Assembly: GCF_000317045.1 (NCBI RefSeq) | Contig: NC_019703.1 | Location: 353,501 to 417,500, forward strand | Direction of reading: 5' to 3' | Origin: Geitlerinema sp. PCC 7407 | GTDB lineage: Bacteria; Cyanobacteriota; Cyanobacteriia; PCC-7407 | DNA length: 64,000 nucleotides | In this document: positions 47,801 to 53,558 of the stretch, one piece after another | Numbering within the stretch: position 1 is the stretch's first letter | How the letters are laid out: every line of letters starts with the position of its first letter | Translations under genes and position numbers: made by a program | The notes under the pieces: model-generated | The model's input: the letters and a program-made list of their open reading frames with translations, nothing else | Database searches by the model: none | Told to the model about the DNA's origin: nothing

Positions 47801-48210
47801 GACCGGAGGGCGATCGCCTGCTCGTAGGCCGTAATGGCGGCGGGCAGCTGGTCGAGATGTTGCAACGTTAAGCCTCGACTGTGATGGGCCTCGCTATAGT
47901 TCGGCTTCAGGGCAATGGCCTGCTCGTAGGCCGCCAGGGCTTCTGTCAAGAGCCCCTGACGCCGCAAGACATTGCCAAAATTAAGATAGATTTCCGGGCT
48001 CCGGGGCCGCTGGGCCAGGGCCTGCTGGTAATAGTCCACCGCGGCTGGCCACTGGCCTTGCTGGTACGCCAAAACCCCCAGCAAATGCAGCGCATCAGCC
48101 TGTTCTGGCTCTTGCTGCAACACCGCCTGATACAGGCGCTCTGCTTCGGAAAGCTGCCCTGCTCGGTGGTGTTCTAGGGCGATCGCCAGGGTGTCAGAAA
48201 TGCTTGCCAT
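35803..48210 (-). CDS. Giant seven-module TPR / GT9-like glycosyltransferase with C-terminal GT4 domain
   Basis: About 4135 residues from the ATG at 48210 (MASISDTLAIALEHHRAGQL); a GTG nine codons upstream is possible. Seven modules of TPRs plus a GT-B domain follow one another. Each GT domain keeps HAEQGxGDT (YAD/YGEQG in two modules), the WAGxP-type segment and VDTSVAHxAGALGK, near residues 547, 1027, 1625, 2182, 2662, 3173 and 3653. From about residue 3740 a different, GT4-like enzyme follows: GWPPSLLSGWGVYGMNLALQ, VPQGIDPTIFHPA, FSGGKLEYRKGQDIVVAAF and AIFPNRCEGGTNLVAMECLA. Cytosolic, with no signal peptide. The frame is open over 12.4 kb, so it appears functional. Its role is unknown; a multi-transferase scaffold is inferred. 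Confidence 0.85.
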   Translation of the reverse strand: MASISDTLAIALEHHRAGQLSEAERLYQAVLQQEPEQADALHLLGVLAYQQGQWPAAVDYYQQALAQRPRSPEIYLNFGNVLRRQGLLTEALAAYEQAIALKPNYSEAHHSRGLTLQHLDQLPAAITAYEQAIALRSDYPEALHSLGVALRQQGRTAEAIAAYEAAIALRPEFPEVYYAWGNLLREQGNLPAAIARYEQAIALRPDYTDAHLNLGVSHQSLGQLEAAEACYRHAITLDPGAATAHHNLGLVLQALNCPAEAIAAHRQSLELDPNNAEALNNLGVALKRTGDVAGAIAHHRQALALRPDYVEGHHNLGIALLTAGQLREGFAEYEWRWQLRDWPPRPFEVPRWQGEDLQGKTLLLHAEQGLGDTIQFLRYAQIFKARGARVILECQAPLKRLVRDVPWLDAVAIAGDPLPPFEVHLPLLSAPHALSTDLDSIPGQVPYLAAPATGGPQLPQGAGRRVGLVWAGNPQHKDDRNRSCSLAALAPLFQQPDLTWYSLQKGDRTQDLAQTPTPLHNLDPLLQDFVDTAAAIAQLDLVITVDTSVAHLAGALGKPVWILLAYDADWRWLTERTDSPWYPTARLFRQAAPGDWAGVVAQVTAALAEGDRPSADLSREALQEQGQAALSSGNYVGAIAAYQQLLAQWPDTALAHHYLGLALQAVDRYAEARQHYERAIALDASLVATHINLGSVCQLQGDEDTAIAHYRAAIARRPDVAAAHLNLGSILKERGDLEEALLHCKEAVRLQSDLADAHHNLGVVYQGLGDPAAAIACYERALALNPEHVDSHFGRAIAWLQQGQWAEGWAEYEWRWRSPKTPPRDFAQPRWDGGNLTGKTILLHAEQGYGDTIQFIRYAALAKAQGARVLVECQSALVRLLQELPFVDQVLPKGATLPPFEVQAPLLSLPWILGTTPETVPAEQAYLRVPAAAQQGIQLPPQAGPRVAIVWAGSPQNTNDRHRSCSIAQFEPLFQIPGVAWYSLQKGPRAAELAHASVQIQSLDPILQDFADTAAAIAQLDLVITVDTSVAHVAGALGKDVWILLPFDADWRWLRDRADSPWYPTARLFRQGRPGDWASAFAQVAAALGDRLKSRQFEPTAPASRPVTPAIAALLSEAVALHQAGQRAEAAQRYQAVLRQDPHQPNALHLLGVVAYQSGDPQSAIAYYRRSLAQQADFPEAHYNLAIALSQMGDLSRAIHHYQQAIAQKPDYADAHYNLATALKQTQQLSEAVTHYRAALRLAPTLADAHARLASTLQELGQPDDAIDHYRQAVTLDSNLAGAHNNLANLLRSRDDFEGASRHYQAALALLPDFAEGHYNLGGVLKELGRLPEAIAAYQQALDLKPGLARAHNNLGACYAETGDLERAIAAHERAIALEPDYVEAHDNLGHVLLRAGDLVRGFAEYEWRWQLPDQPPNPFGQWPLWDGGDLTGKTLLVHAEQGYGDTLNFVRYLPWVKNRGGQVIFECQPALERLLTTAEGCDGLVPRGKPLPAFDVQVPLLSLPWIFGTTLETIPASVPYLRGDAFEVPVGAAQTLGGSGKRVGFVWAGNPEHKNDRNRSCPLAKFQGLFEVPGIAWYSLQKGDRAADLTKYGDRVTDLGQYCQDFADTAAVIAQLDLVITVDTSVAHVAGALGKPVWILLSFVHDWRWLSDRDDSPWYPTARLFRQPTPGDWDAVLAAVQTALPAWREQDPPAPAASPDPRSLETAIALINQGYQHSQQGHSPEAIACYRTAVDVCPTFAEGHLRLGVALRAQGDPAALDHYQKALALDPHLTAAHYNLGNAYQTDQPQQAIAAYQQALALQPDFAPAHYNLANLLRSQDQGDRAEQHYRLALRFQPDHFKALHNLASLYLERQDYRAAIAHYQQVLALRPELAEAQDHLGIALRKEGRLSEAIAAHHQALALNPEHPSFHTHLGVALKESGDLDGAIAAYERAIALDADCVEAHLCRALAWLTQGHTAQGWAEYEWRWRVAATPPRPFRQPQWSGDDLAGRTLLVHAEQGLGDTLQFVRYLTAVQERGARVVVECQRPLLSLLQPSFPDFVWVAQGDRLPDFEVHIPLMSLPHCLAMAEVPGAPYLTFPAEVASVTLAERPTPPRYRVGIVWAGNPKHPNNQNRSCPLETFLPLFELPGIAWYSLLKGDRTADLQALGVPVENLDPQIQSFADTAAAIAQLDLVITVDTSVAHLAGALGKPVWVLLAFDADWRWLRHRADSPWYPTARLFRQPRPRDWASVIAQVAETLRPALREPTAAEALNAQGIAAQNAGDWQQAIAAYRQAIDLQPDFAQAHYNLGTALQAQKRDDEALAAYQRAIALDPGLADAYNNLGNLYRSRRDIPQAIAAYRQAIDLQPQAAIYHSNLGSILQQADQYEGAIAHYQQAIDLDPQLSVARYNLGNAYYDLGEFDRAIALYQQVLRADPDCVQAQFAMALVWLQQGDFRRGFAGYEARWALGELRQRSFTQPAWDGQPLQGRRILIYGEQGYGDTIQFLRLVPWVVARGGQVVLEVPRRLLRLVQGFGDLAEVYAIGDAPLTFDCHAALMSLPHLLGLTLETIPANIPYLEAPAAANSPHFQRDDRLSVGIVWAGRPSHINNHHRSCSLAQFAPLLDLPGVAFYSLQKGDGCEELAQSGDRLQDWGQHCQDFADTAAAIEALDLVITVDTSVAHLAGALGKPVWILLAFDADWRWLRDRPDSPWYPTARLFRQPRLGDWGSVFGAVAAALGEQIPGRSPAEPEIPELALAIAHLSAGQPEAAIALLELLVPQYSTVAEVHYLLGLAYRRQHHLIAAQDHYQRAIALQPNHVEAHLGLGVALKQQGQLTEAIAHYRQVLDLRPDYPEAHNNLANALKEQGQWSEAIAHYQRALALRPDFVAAHNNLANALQRLDRIEEAVAHYRRAIALQPDYAEAYNNLGNALQSQLDHPGAIAAYRQALQIKPDYAEAHLGLAAVHLIQGDLAQGFGEYEWRWQVANNPDCPPMRPFTRPLWDGSPLSGQRILLHAEQGYGDTIQFIRYATVLAEQGATVLVESPRALLRLVATVAGVSEVVAKGDELPDFDCHAPLLSLPHRLGTTLETVPAAAPYLRPPAAPPRPLPPGLQIGLVWSGNPRHKNNHHRSCPLTAIAPLFHTPGTHWYSLQKGPAVDELAAYADRLADWGSEFQDFGDTAAAIAQLDLVITVDTSVAHLAGALGKPVWVLLTYAPDWRWLLERSDCPWYPTARLFRQGQTDVWEPVITEVGTALAALAAQASPSLALDRAIALHQAGNLAAAKAEYGALLTEQPTALLQTMLGILAFQEQRPEAALAHYRQAIALDPGYADAHYNLGVALSCHSDLEGAIACYQRVLVLQPRYFAALHNLATAYHQQQQFEEAIAFYEQALQLQPDHAEAHYNLGLAHRQCNNLEAALAHYDRAIALQPDYAEAHWNRALALLLAGRFREGFAEYEWRWRRPGRQPVELPKPPWRGEPLAGKTLLIYADQGFGDAIQFCRFIPQVVAQGAQVILECRPPLIDLLRSLPGITHIVPRGEGIPASFDYHTSLMSLPHYLGIDLETLPAQVPYLAVPDRPIALAPRPGTRLKVGVAWAGSPTNLNDHNRSCPMAAFRRLFEVTGVTWYSLQKGDRTQDLAGLSPERVINLDDQIQTFADTAAAIAQLDLVITVDTSVAHLAGALGKPVWILLPYSPDWRWLIQRSDSPWYPTARLFRQSSRGQWDSVLETVLAALTEAIAHPADSLDSPAMQTSSTPSITLQTSAPVKCVGLGWPPSLLSGWGVYGMNLALQTARRAGYEPLMISPPSLEGLNPLHLNLLQPIVQRQQSLHQFLAQNPDKKISGEFTVLHALGNDFASRLQQRVTGKRNLGVVFFENSRLSPEIVERAQSYDAIVAGCSWNAEVLRQHGVRDVRMVPQGIDPTIFHPAPRSNWFGDRFVIFSGGKLEYRKGQDIVVAAFKIFQARHPEALLITAWHNFWPQFMAGLEQTGNVVGLPQVGADRRLRVTEWLVANGIPAGAVLDVGPVVNYMMGQILREADAAIFPNRCEGGTNLVAMECLACGVPSILSANTGHRDLLQGDHCYVLQDQGPVKPSLHFSQVEDWGESRVEEVVAHLETIYQQRAEARSRGLRAAQFMEDWTWEKQIGRLLTAIDDLL
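36975..48210 (-). repeat. Seven tandem TPR-GT coding modules
   Basis: Approximate GT-domain positions from N- to C-terminus: 46440-47137, 44998-45695, 43200-43915, 41525-42235, 40100-40800, 38555-39245 and 37110-37825. TPR blocks fill the spaces before each. Spacing between successive DTSVAH motifs is about 480-600 residues, with 480 recurring three times. The variable part is the number of TPRs. Confidence 0.85.
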
Positions 48211-48447
48211 GCCCGTTCTAGACCTTCTCAAAGCCACTTCAAAGCCGCGTTTGCGCTTCTGCCCCGAGGCCCTAGCGGCAGCCTGCCCAGCAAGGCGGAA
48301 GTTGGCATCACTTTAGCAAAGGCTTGGGCTAGCGCGATCGCCTCCTGGTGCTTCTTTGGGGGATTTCTGACTAGCTAGCTGCGCGGAAGTGGCGATCGCC
48401 TGAGTGAATCTAGAGCTTGTTTGTAGGGAGTTGGAGTTTCACCGCTC

Positions 48448-49071
48448 ATGATCATTTGTCCCAACTGCGCCCACCCCAATCCCGATGGCGTCCTCAAATG
48501 CGAGGCCTGCTACACTGCCCTGCCCGGTGCCCAAACCTGCCCCAACTGCGGTGCCATCGTGGAGGCCGATGCGGAATTCTGCGGTCAGTGCGGCTATGGA
48601 TTGCGCAGCCTGATCGATCCGGGAAACGCACAGACGGAAATGGGGGTTCCAGCCGTGCCCTTGCCAGCGCCAACCCCCGAGCCGCCCGCGGCAGCGCCCC
48701 CAGTATCTCCAAGGCCATCGCCTAGCGAGACCCGCCTCCAGACATCCCAAGCGCGGCTTTTTCACGTCCAGAGTAATACTACAATTGAGCTACCGATCGG
48801 TGTATCTGTCGTTCATCTGGGAAAGCCCAATGACCGCGTTCCTCCGGATATCGATGTATCCGGTTTGGCAGACTCTGATATTGTCTCCCGCGTTCACGCG
48901 AACCTTCGCCTAGAGGGAGACGCCTACTATATAGAGGATGTCGGCAGCGCCAATGGAACGTATATCAACAGTTTCTTGCTGCCAGTCGGCGATCGCCATC
49001 GTCTCCGATCGGGCGATCGCATCGCCCTAGGCAAAGGCGACAAGGTGAGCTTTCTCTTCCAGCTGACGTAG
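48448..49071 (+). CDS. Zinc-ribbon FHA-domain protein
   Basis: 207 residues. The N-terminus holds two consecutive four-cysteine elements: MIICPNCAHPNPDGVLKCEA with a second CxxC, then TCPNCGAIVEADAEFCGQCG. A Pro-rich linker (about 70-105) follows. The C-terminus is a forkhead-associated domain: VSVVHLGKPNDRVPPDIDV, DSDIVSRVHANLRLEGDAYY and the phosphothreonine-binding SANGTYINSF. FHA domains read phosphothreonine, so this is probably a substrate or adaptor of the kinase encoded 4.5 kb downstream. An IS200/IS605 copy now separates it from the phosphatase gene. Confidence 0.9.
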   Translation: MIICPNCAHPNPDGVLKCEACYTALPGAQTCPNCGAIVEADAEFCGQCGYGLRSLIDPGNAQTEMGVPAVPLPAPTPEPPAAAPPVSPRPSPSETRLQTSQARLFHVQSNTTIELPIGVSVVHLGKPNDRVPPDIDVSGLADSDIVSRVHANLRLEGDAYYIEDVGSANGTYINSFLLPVGDRHRLRSGDRIALGKGDKVSFLFQLT

Positions 49072-49157
49072 GCTCAAGCGTAAAAAATAATACCAAGGAG
49101 CGAGGCGGTTAACCCTGACCCTCGGGCCACGATGGGTGCAATGCTTGCTAGTTTTAG

Positions 49158-50606
49158 CTAGTTCAGCCAGAAGCCTCACGTCCATAATCTCTGATTTGGC
49201 TTGAGACGAAGGCGCGTTTATGGCAGGGCGGTCGGTGAACTGTGTTTGACGCGAGAGCCTACCAGCCCCGCTATCAACCCCCTCTTTCACCTCAAGCCAG
49301 AAAGTCCTACTCTCCAGCTCGGTGAGCGGATGCTGAAAAATCTCACCCAGTAAAATACTCAAATGAGAACCGCCCACCAGTACCGATTGCGTCCAACCTC
49401 CAGTCAAGTCGCCTTGATGAGCGAATGGCTGGAACTCTTGCGCAGACAGTACAACTACCGTCTCGGTGAGCGGTTCTCTTGGTACGAGCAAAATCGCTGC
49501 GACGTCACCGATTGCCCGCTAATCTGCCGCCTGCCAGAGCTGCGAGAGAATCCTGATTTCTACTCCCAAAAACGAGACCTAGTGAACTCCAAGGCTCTGT
49601 TTCCGGAGTACAAGCAGATTTATGCTCAAGTCCTGCAAGACTGCATTGGCCGGGTGAAGAAGACCTTTGACCGCTGGCTCAAAGGAGACTGCAACGGCAA
49701 GCGAAGCGGCAAGCCTCGATTTAAGGGAGTAAACCGATATCGCTCATTTACTTTCCCCCAAATTAAACAGGACTGCATCCAAGGTAATCGGATCAATCTA
49801 CCTAAAATTGGCTGGGTAAAGCTGATTCAGCATCGTCCTTTGCCGGAAGGCTTCAAGGTCAAGACCGCCACCGTCAGCTACAAAGTTGATGGCTGGTATG
49901 TGACTCTGAGCCTAGAGGATTCATCAGTTCCCACCCTCACTCCCGAGGCCCCCAGTCTTGAGAACACGATGGGGATTGATTTGGGCTTGAAGTCGTTCTT
50001 CGTAGACGACTCAGGGAGAGAAGAACCCATCCCCCAGCACTACCGCAAAGCCGAAAAGCGTCTGAAGCGGTTGCAGCGTTCACTGTCACGCAAGAAAAAC
50101 GGGTCCAATCGCCGGAAGAAGGCGGTTAAACGAGTTGCCAAGGCGCACCTGAAAGTCTCAAATCAGCGCAAGGACTTTCACCACAAGGTCGCAAATAAGC
50201 TTTTATCCCAGGGGAAGCATGTCGCCCATGAAAAGCTGAATATTCGAGGCATTGCGAGAACGCGACTCGCAAAGTCAACTCACGATGCTGGCTGGGGCCA
50301 GTTCCTGCAAATTCTGGCAATCAAGGCTGAAAGAGCTGGATTGCTTACGGTTGCAGTGAATCCCAGCGGCACGTCTCAGAACTGCTGTGGCTGCGGGGTC
50401 AAAGTTCCTAAAATACTTCAGGACAGGATTCATACCTGTCCTGAGGGCGGGTTGATGCTGGACCGTGACCACAATGCAGCGATCAACATCAAGTATTTGG
50501 CGGTAGGGCATTCCGTCAATAAAGCTCAGGAAACGCCCGATGGGTTACCAGGGGTCACTGAGAAGCCGACACCGTATGCGTCAGTATCGGTGTAGGAGTA
50601 TGTCAC
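49158..50606 (+). mobile_element. IS200/IS605-family element, copy 2 (tnpA deleted)
   Basis: 1.45 kb. The left end after TTAG (49154-49157) is nearly identical to copy 1 for about 110 nt. The tnpA gene is then missing and tnpB begins after a roughly 100-nt divergent stretch. The right end is GGAGTATGTCAC, as in copy 1. The ACACCG/CGGTGT hairpin near the right end is kept. Non-autonomous: movement would need TnpA in trans, for example from copy 1. It lies between the FHA gene and the PP2C gene. Confidence 0.85.
49363..50595 (+). CDS. tnpB: TnpB RNA-guided nuclease, copy 2, with altered zinc ribbon
   Basis: 410 residues, start MRTAHQYRLRPTSSQVALMS. The full N-terminus is present, including the YRLRPT strand lost in copy 1. 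RuvC acids are kept: GIDLGLKSFFVDDSG, VAHEKLNIRG, LDRDHNAAINIK. The fourth zinc-ribbon cysteine is replaced: TCPEGGLM where copies 1 and 3 have TCPECGL, caused by TGT to GGC. The first half reads NCCGCG, with an extra cysteine. Loss of one ligand may impair the ribbon and nuclease activity. Confidence 0.9.
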   Translation: MRTAHQYRLRPTSSQVALMSEWLELLRRQYNYRLGERFSWYEQNRCDVTDCPLICRLPELRENPDFYSQKRDLVNSKALFPEYKQIYAQVLQDCIGRVKKTFDRWLKGDCNGKRSGKPRFKGVNRYRSFTFPQIKQDCIQGNRINLPKIGWVKLIQHRPLPEGFKVKTATVSYKVDGWYVTLSLEDSSVPTLTPEAPSLENTMGIDLGLKSFFVDDSGREEPIPQHYRKAEKRLKRLQRSLSRKKNGSNRRKKAVKRVAKAHLKVSNQRKDFHHKVANKLLSQGKHVAHEKLNIRGIARTRLAKSTHDAGWGQFLQILAIKAERAGLLTVAVNPSGTSQNCCGCGVKVPKILQDRIHTCPEGGLMLDRDHNAAINIKYLAVGHSVNKAQETPDGLPGVTEKPTPYASVSV

Positions 50607-50738
50607 CGTGTGTTGCGATCGCCTGGACCAATCAACGGGCGATCGCTGCCGGGACTCCTCCGGGGCCGTGTGCCCTCAGCAAACGAGCCCTGTGCTCTGT
50701 GGCTGCGTCTTCTGAACGAACCTTGAAGAGGCTACACC

Positions 50739-52778
50739 ATGCTTGTCTGCGCCCAGTGCCAGTTTGAAAACCCCCTCGACCACAAGTTTTGCCAGAAATG
50801 CGGCGCATCTCTCACCGAAAAGCCTTGTTTCCAGTGTGAGCAGCCCGTGGCCCTCGGGGCTCTCCGCTGCCCGAACTGCGGCGCGATGACGGGCACGCTG
50901 TGGTGGGCGATCGCCGAGGCGACGGGGACTGAGCCGCCTGCGGAGTGGGCCCAGTGGCAGGCGGCCCTGACAGCGCCGGAGGCGCCGCCCCTCTACGTGG
51001 ATGAGCAGCAGCGCTATCACATCTTGGCGGGACCCCTATCCAAGGACCCCACGATGCTGGAGTTTCGGGTCCACGACCAGCGGCCCCTAGAGCTGTCGCC
51101 CTTGGACATGGTGGCCGCTGAGGTGATGTTTAAGCTGGCCCAGGGCCTGGAGAGCGCAGAAACCCTGGACCCGCGCCTGCCGGCGATCGCCTATCCCTAC
51201 CTAGGCCTCCAAGAAGAGGGAAACTTGGCGGTGCCTATGCTCCAGGATGCCTGGCAATCGCCGGATCAGACGGTTTTGATCCTGGAAGATCGCTCCCAGT
51301 GGCCGCGCGTGGCCGAGCAGTGGCAGGAGGAGCAGGCGTCGCCGCTGCAAATGCTCTCTTGGCTCCACGAAATGACGCACCTATGGTCGGCGCTAGAGCC
51401 CTGGCAGGCCCAGCAGAGTCTGCTCGATTCAGAAAACCTCTGCCTAGACGAAGATCAGCTGCTGTGTCTGCGTCGGCTGATCTTGACTGAGGGAAGCGAG
51501 GCTTTGCCCTTGGCGATCTTGGGGGAGGCGTGGCGATCGCTGCTGAGCCTGTCCCAGCGCACCCAGCCCGGCGAGCTGGGGCTGCTGATCGAGGATATGG
51601 TGGCGGGCGAGGTGCTGACGGTGGAGGGGGTGCAGGAGCGCTTGGCGGCGATCGCCCAAAGCCTGCAAGTGCTCCCCGAGACCGCCCCCTGCGCCGAAGA
51701 TCTGGGCCTGCCGCCCGAACTCCAGCCCGCGATCGCCGCTGACTGGACCGTTGACGACGATGATGATGACGAAGCGACGCGGCCCCTCCTGACCCCGGTG
51801 GCCTCTTTCCCAGATGACTCCGAGCTGGACTTCGACGCCGGGGACGACAGCTTTGATGAAATGCCGACAGTTGTTCTGCCTATGCGCCTAGTGGGCCTAG
51901 AGGAGAGCGGCCGCACCGACATCGGCCAACATCGCCAGCACAACGAAGACTACTTCGGAATGCAAAGCCAGATTTACAAAATCGAAAGCCCCTCCGGTCA
52001 GACGGTGCGGGCCCAGGGGCTCTACATTCTCTGTGATGGCATGGGAGGCCATGCGGGCGGCGAAGTCGCCAGCGCCCTGGTTGTGGAGGTGTTGCGCCAG
52101 TACTTCCAGCGCGAGTGGCTGTCGCTGCCGACCCAGGCCTCCGAGGCCTCCAACCGTGGCGGAGGCCTGGGGGAAGACTGGCGTCGCCCTCTACCCGATG
52201 AGGACAGCATTCGCCAGGCGATCCACCTCGCCAACCAGGCGGTCTACGACATTAACCAGGCCAACAATTGCTCGGGCAGCGGCCGCATGGGCACCACTTT
52301 GGTGCTGGTGCTGGTCCAGGACAACCGGGTGGCCGTGGCCCATGTGGGGGACAGCCGCCTCTATCGCCTCAGCCGCAAGCGCGGCCTAGAGCAGGTCACC
52401 CTCGATCATGAGGTGGGGCAGCAGGCGATTTTGCAGGGGGTCGATCCGGAGGCGGCCTACGGTCGTCCGGACGCTTATCAGCTCACCCAGGCCCTGGGGC
52501 CGCGGGACTCCAGCTACGTCAAGCCGGATGTGCAGTTCTTTGACTTAGCAGAGGATACGATTTTGCTGCTGTGCTCCGATGGGCTGTGCGACAACAGTTT
52601 GCTGGAAAACCACTGGGTTTCGAAGCTGGAGCCCTTTCTGAGTTCTCGAACCAATTTGGACCTGGGCATTAGCCAACTGGTGGACTTTGCTAACGGGTAT
52701 AACGGCCACGACAATATTACGGCGGTGGCCATTCGCCTGAAGGTGCGGCCCAATCTGGAAGCTATGCAGCGAACGTGA
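50739..52778 (+). CDS. PP2C-family protein phosphatase with N-terminal zinc ribbon
   Basis: 679 residues. The N-terminal zinc ribbons are MLVCAQCQFENPLDHKFCQK with CG, then PCFQCEQPVALGALRCPNCG. A middle region (about 50-330) has a weak kinase-like helical look (MLSWLHEMTHLWSALEPWQ) but no catalytic motifs. An acidic DDDDDEA linker follows. The C-terminal PP2C domain (about 385-675) has DIGQHRQHNEDYFG, ILCDGMGGHAGGEVAS, AVAHVGDSRLYRLS, LLCSDGLCDN and GHDNITAVAIRL, the metal-binding aspartates. It removes Ser/Thr phosphates, probably opposing the neighbouring kinase. Its stop codon TGA is formed by the inserted IS copy 3. Confidence 0.92.
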   Translation: MLVCAQCQFENPLDHKFCQKCGASLTEKPCFQCEQPVALGALRCPNCGAMTGTLWWAIAEATGTEPPAEWAQWQAALTAPEAPPLYVDEQQRYHILAGPLSKDPTMLEFRVHDQRPLELSPLDMVAAEVMFKLAQGLESAETLDPRLPAIAYPYLGLQEEGNLAVPMLQDAWQSPDQTVLILEDRSQWPRVAEQWQEEQASPLQMLSWLHEMTHLWSALEPWQAQQSLLDSENLCLDEDQLLCLRRLILTEGSEALPLAILGEAWRSLLSLSQRTQPGELGLLIEDMVAGEVLTVEGVQERLAAIAQSLQVLPETAPCAEDLGLPPELQPAIAADWTVDDDDDDEATRPLLTPVASFPDDSELDFDAGDDSFDEMPTVVLPMRLVGLEESGRTDIGQHRQHNEDYFGMQSQIYKIESPSGQTVRAQGLYILCDGMGGHAGGEVASALVVEVLRQYFQREWLSLPTQASEASNRGGGLGEDWRRPLPDEDSIRQAIHLANQAVYDINQANNCSGSGRMGTTLVLVLVQDNRVAVAHVGDSRLYRLSRKRGLEQVTLDHEVGQQAILQGVDPEAAYGRPDAYQLTQALGPRDSSYVKPDVQFFDLAEDTILLLCSDGLCDNSLLENHWVSKLEPFLSSRTNLDLGISQLVDFANGYNGHDNITAVAIRLKVRPNLEAMQRT

Positions 52779-52785
52779 CATACTC

Positions 52786-53332
52786 CTACACCGATACTGA
52801 CGTATCCGGTGTCGGCTTCTCAGTGACCCCTGGTAACCCATCGGGCGTTTCCTGCGCTTTATTGACGGAATGCCCTACCGCCAAAGACTTGATGTTGATC
52901 GCTGCATTGTGGTCATGGTCCAGCGTCAACCCGCACTCAGGACAGGTATGGATTCTGTCCTGAAGTGTTTTTGGCACCTTGACCCCGCAACCAGAGCAGT
53001 CCTGAGACGTATCGCTAGGGTTCACTGCAACCGTCAACAACCCGGCTCTTTCAGCCTTGATTGCCAGAGTTTGCAGGAACTGACCTCACCCCGCGTCATT
53101 GCTAAGTTAACTTTGCCAGTTTGCTCCTGGCAATGCCTCGAATGTTCAGCTTTTCATGGGCGACATGCTTTCCCTGGGATAAAAGCCTGTTTGCGACCTT
53201 GTGGTGAAAGTCCTTGCGCTGATTCGCAACCTTCAGGTGTGCTTTGGCAACTCGCTTAATTGCCTTTTTCCGACGCTTGGAGCCTTTGTTTTTGCGTGAA
53301 AGACTGGGCTGCAATCGCTTCAGGCGCTTTTC
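52786..53332 (-). pseudogene. tnpB: tnpB remnant, copy 3
   Basis: Covers the C-terminal half of TnpB from EKRLKRLQPSLSRKNKG onward; everything before it is deleted. The frame breaks around 53041-53100: after RGIARSKLAKLT a TAG and a frameshift remove the GWGQFLQ region. The downstream part (LTVAVNPSDTSQDCSGCGVK, then TCPECGLTLDHDHNAAINIK) is readable in another frame and keeps all four zinc ligands. Not functional. Confidence 0.9.
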
Positions 53333-53404
53333 ATCGCATCTTGTGGCGGTGTCACGGTCTCGACTCTCAAGCGATACATTGAGGAGCAAGACTCTCCGAC
53401 CTGA
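53330..53404 (+). pseudogene. tnpA: tnpA 3' remnant, copy 3
   Basis: Reads FIASCGGVTVSTLKRYIEEQ then DSPT and a stop, matching the last 24 residues of the intact TnpA of copy 1, including the catalytic tyrosine. Everything upstream is deleted and replaced by tnpB sequence on the opposite strand. Confidence 0.85.
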
Positions 53405-53558
53405 AGCGAAAGAGATGGTTCATGGCGGGGCTAGTCGGTTCTCGCATCAAACATGGTTCGCTGACTACCCCGTCATGAACGTGCCTTCATCTCACGCCAA
53501 ATCGAAGATTATGGATGTGAGGCTTCTGGCTGAATTAGCTAACGTTTAGTCAGGATAG

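Larger units (their letters stand above)
52775..53538 (-). mobile_element. IS200/IS605-family element, copy 3 (internally deleted remnant)
   Basis: Inverted relative to copies 1 and 2. The right end (GTGACATACTCC on the plus strand) is at 52775. The left end ends at 53538, followed by CTAA (the complement of TTAG). It keeps about half of tnpB and the last codons of tnpA, fused head to head at about 53330 through a large internal deletion. It sits between the PP2C and kinase genes. Confidence 0.85.

Noticed and set aside
26708-48210. CRISPR array or non-coding satellite as explanation of the repeats
   Set aside because: The repeats are long, diverged and fully in frame over 6.7 and 12.4 kb, encoding recognisable TPR and GT domains.
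51050-51700. A second kinase domain in the middle of the PP2C protein
   Set aside because: The helical pattern is faintly kinase-like, but the glycine loop, lysine, HRD and DFG motifs are all absent.
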